A DNA stretch of 64,000 nucleotides from Cohnella terricola (GTDB lineage: Bacteria; Bacillota; Bacilli; Paenibacillales; Paenibacillaceae), in the NCBI RefSeq assembly GCF_007786475.1, contig NZ_VNJJ01000002.1:62001-126000 (forward strand), written 5' to 3'. Numbering within the stretch: position 1 is the first letter of the stretch; every line of letters begins with the position of its first letter. The position numbers and the translations under genes were made by a program. A model generated the notes under the pieces. The model was not told the DNA's origin and searched no databases. It saw nothing but the letters and a program-made list of their open reading frames with translations. Positions 62,297 to 64,000 of this stretch are shown in pieces.

Positions 62297-64000
62297 TGGA
62301 ATGCCTCCCTGTCTTCGCCGGCGTCCATCAACTCCATGGGGAGTACAACTTGCACCTTCACTTTCCGTTCTCCTTCGAGCCGCTCCAGCCGGACCCCGTA
62401 GCCACTGCCGTAATGATGCCGGATTCTGGCTTTGACGTTGTCCATTCCGGAACCAAGCCCTTTCTTGCCTTTCCGCTCCGCCGCGCCGTTCTCATCCGCC
62501 CCCGCTCGCTCGTTCGGCGAGTCGTTGACGATCTCAATGACCAGACAGTAATCTTCCTCCCGCGCCGAGATGCGTATCATGCCTCCCTCCGGAAGCTGGT
62601 CGATGCCATGAATGACCGCATTCTCCACCAGCGGTTGCAAAATCAGCTTCGGTACGGACATATTCCTCACTAAATCCGACATATCGATCACATAACGCAT
62701 CCGGTCGCCGTAACGGAATTGATGAATAACAAGGTATTTTTCCACAAAGGAAAGCTCCATTTCGAGCGGTACAAGCACATTGCCCGGCGTAATGGAAAAC
62801 CTGAATATGCTCGAAAGCTTATATACGATATCGGGGATGTACCTCGCCTTATCTGGCGTCTGCGACATGATGCTGATATATTCCATCGTGTTATATAGAA
62901 AATGCGGGTTGATGTGCATGCGGATCGCCTTTAGTTCCGCTTCCCTGAACATGAGCTCGCTCTTGTAATTTTTTTCGATCAGTTCGCTTGTCCGTTCGAC
63001 AAGCCGGTTGTAGCCCTGGCATAGTAACGCAATCTCGTCGGTTGACGTAATGCCGCCGATCAACTTATAATCCTCCCTCTCCACAGACCGCATCAACCGG
63101 GTCAACCGTTGAATCGGGATCGTAATTTTTTTAAGCACGAAATAAGTGACGATCACAATGGAAATCCAGGCGAACAACGTAACTTTGGCGGAGAAAATCG
63201 CCTGTTGACGAATCACCGGGCCTGCACTTGGCGTAACTAGACTGATGTATTGAAATTCCGTATACCTTGATTTTTGTTGAATGACAAACCGTTCGCCTGC
63301 CGCTCGGATATCCAGCAGCTTGCCGATCGCATTCCGATCGGAAGCCGAAAGAATAAGGTTGTCCGCGGTGATGATATAAAACGTATCTTTAAGGAAGTCG
63401 CCATACAAGGAACTGACTTTCTGCACATCCAACGTAAAGACGAGCCGCCCGAACGAATTCCTTCCCGCATTGCTGTCACCCTCGTGAAATAACTTCATGA
63501 TGCAAGCCATTCGGTTATAATCCGTAAAAAAGGCGCACTCAGGAACACGGTCGAATTGAAACGGCATTATCCGGAAGGCCTCGGGATATTGCAGCCCACG
63601 TTCGGCTTCCGTACCGTACAGCTGGCCGGAGCCGCTCAACAAGTAGATATTGTCAATGACGCCATCGAGCGACAACCGGGCTCCGGTCAGCTCCGCTTGC
63701 AGCAGTTCGGTCAATGCGTTGCGTCCGCTGTCCGGCACAGCTGATTCAGATTCCGCCATGACCAAATGATGCACGATATCCTGTTCGCCGAATCTGATCA
63801 TCTGATTTTTGACGGCATACAGCAGATCGTCAATCCGGTTTGCGGTTTTCGTCAATTTTTGCTGCGCTTCCTCGGCTGCGTGCTTTTCTAGTAATTGATT
63901 CGATCTGTAATAGTAAGTCGTGCTTACAATGACCAGCGGAATCAGCGCAAGAAGGGTGTTGATGATAAGTATTTTATAGAATAATCGGGAACGGATCGTA
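62293..64000 (-). CDS. YesM-type sensor histidine kinase (operon 3), 5' end outside window
   Basis: About 568 residues are visible, and the frame stays open to the window edge, so the start lies beyond 64000. The first visible helix is LFYKILIINTLLALIPLVIV, then an extracellular sensor of roughly 210 residues, helix 2 (FSAKVTLFAWISIVIVTYFV), HAMP (ITIPIQRLTRLMRSVEREDY) and a LytS-type core with RMHINPHFLYNTMEYISIMS (phospho-His), PKLILQPLVENAVIHGIDQL and KKGLGSGMDNVKARIRHHYG. A TTG at 63855 could be misread as a start but would remove helix 1. It heads the polysaccharide operon and presumably senses its substrate. Confidence 0.94.
   Translation of the reverse strand, partial: TIRSRLFYKILIINTLLALIPLVIVSTTYYYRSNQLLEKHAAEEAQQKLTKTANRIDDLLYAVKNQMIRFGEQDIVHHLVMAESESAVPDSGRNALTELLQAELTGARLSLDGVIDNIYLLSGSGQLYGTEAERGLQYPEAFRIMPFQFDRVPECAFFTDYNRMACIMKLFHEGDSNAGRNSFGRLVFTLDVQKVSSLYGDFLKDTFYIITADNLILSASDRNAIGKLLDIRAAGERFVIQQKSRYTEFQYISLVTPSAGPVIRQQAIFSAKVTLFAWISIVIVTYFVLKKITIPIQRLTRLMRSVEREDYKLIGGITSTDEIALLCQGYNRLVERTSELIEKNYKSELMFREAELKAIRMHINPHFLYNTMEYISIMSQTPDKARYIPDIVYKLSSIFRFSITPGNVLVPLEMELSFVEKYLVIHQFRYGDRMRYVIDMSDLVRNMSVPKLILQPLVENAVIHGIDQLPEGGMIRISAREEDYCLVIEIVNDSPNERAGADENGAAERKGKKGLGSGMDNVKARIRHHYGSGYGVRLERLEGERKVKVQVVLPMELMDAGEDREAFQ

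Noticed and set aside
63855-64000. Start of the third sensor kinase at TTG 63855
   Set aside because: The frame remains open up to the window edge and encodes a clear first transmembrane helix upstream of this codon, so the gene is partial at the edge.

Overview
The window looks like chromosome of a Gram-positive Paenibacillaceae bacterium (Paenibacillus/Cohnella type). The evidence is a G+C content of roughly 55%, strong AGGAGG-type ribosome binding sites, many carbohydrate ABC importers without their own ATPase that are paired with YesM/YesN-type two-component systems, Bacillus-like KatA, OdhA/OdhB, LplJ, YkuK and YpsA proteins, a futalosine-route menaquinone gene pair, and PerR, Fur and CIRCE operators of Bacillus type. 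I see no rRNA, tRNA, prophage, insertion sequence or CRISPR array.

Layout. 1-4.3 kb: the end of a sugar permease, then a Gfo/Idh dehydrogenase plus two sugar-phosphate isomerase-like genes divergent from an AraC regulator. 4.3-6.9 kb: ykuK, mqnB-mqnD and a small unknown gene. 7.1-11.3 kb: odhA-odhB. 11.3-12.2 kb: two adjoining tandem arrays with exactly 51-bp units. 12.2-18.7 kb: glucokinase, aldo/keto reductase, small protein, VTT membrane protein, P-loop kinase, katA under PerR- and Fur-like boxes, an AT-rich VOC gene that looks inserted between two copies of the katA tail, and lspA. 18.7-25.4 kb: first sugar ABC operon with its two-component system. 25.5-34.1 kb: ArsR-like regulator, YpsA, a second Gfo/Idh-isomerase-AraC module, another 51-bp array related to the first, lplJ, two small genes and a diguanylate cyclase. 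34.2-37.4 kb: htpG with a CIRCE element and a polysaccharide deacetylase. 37.4-44.1 kb: second sugar ABC/two-component operon. 44.2-51.9 kb: rRNA methyltransferase, a Fur-box operon of flavoprotein reductase plus two siderophore permeases, a 0.7-kb repeat-rich gap, an MDR reductase and an AlkZ/YcaQ-like protein. 52.1-64 kb: third ABC/two-component operon that also carries a secreted BNR-4 propeller/FN3/double-LamG protein and a GH105-type unsaturated glycuronyl hydrolase.

How it fits together. Three sensor kinase-regulator pairs each sit directly upstream of binding protein and permease genes, so each probably senses and imports one oligosaccharide. The last locus adds degradation: a secreted lyase-like protein would cut a uronic-acid polysaccharide outside, the importer would take up unsaturated oligosaccharides, and the GH105 enzyme, with no visible signal peptide, would remove the unsaturated end sugar inside. 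All three operons carry a strong inverted repeat just after the binding-protein stop codon, which suggests differential expression.

The most unusual signal is non-coding. Three intergenic regions are filled with repeats of a 51-bp (or about 50-bp) period in several sequence families. Two of the families, 18 kb apart, are clearly homologous, and the three clean arrays contain no indels between units.
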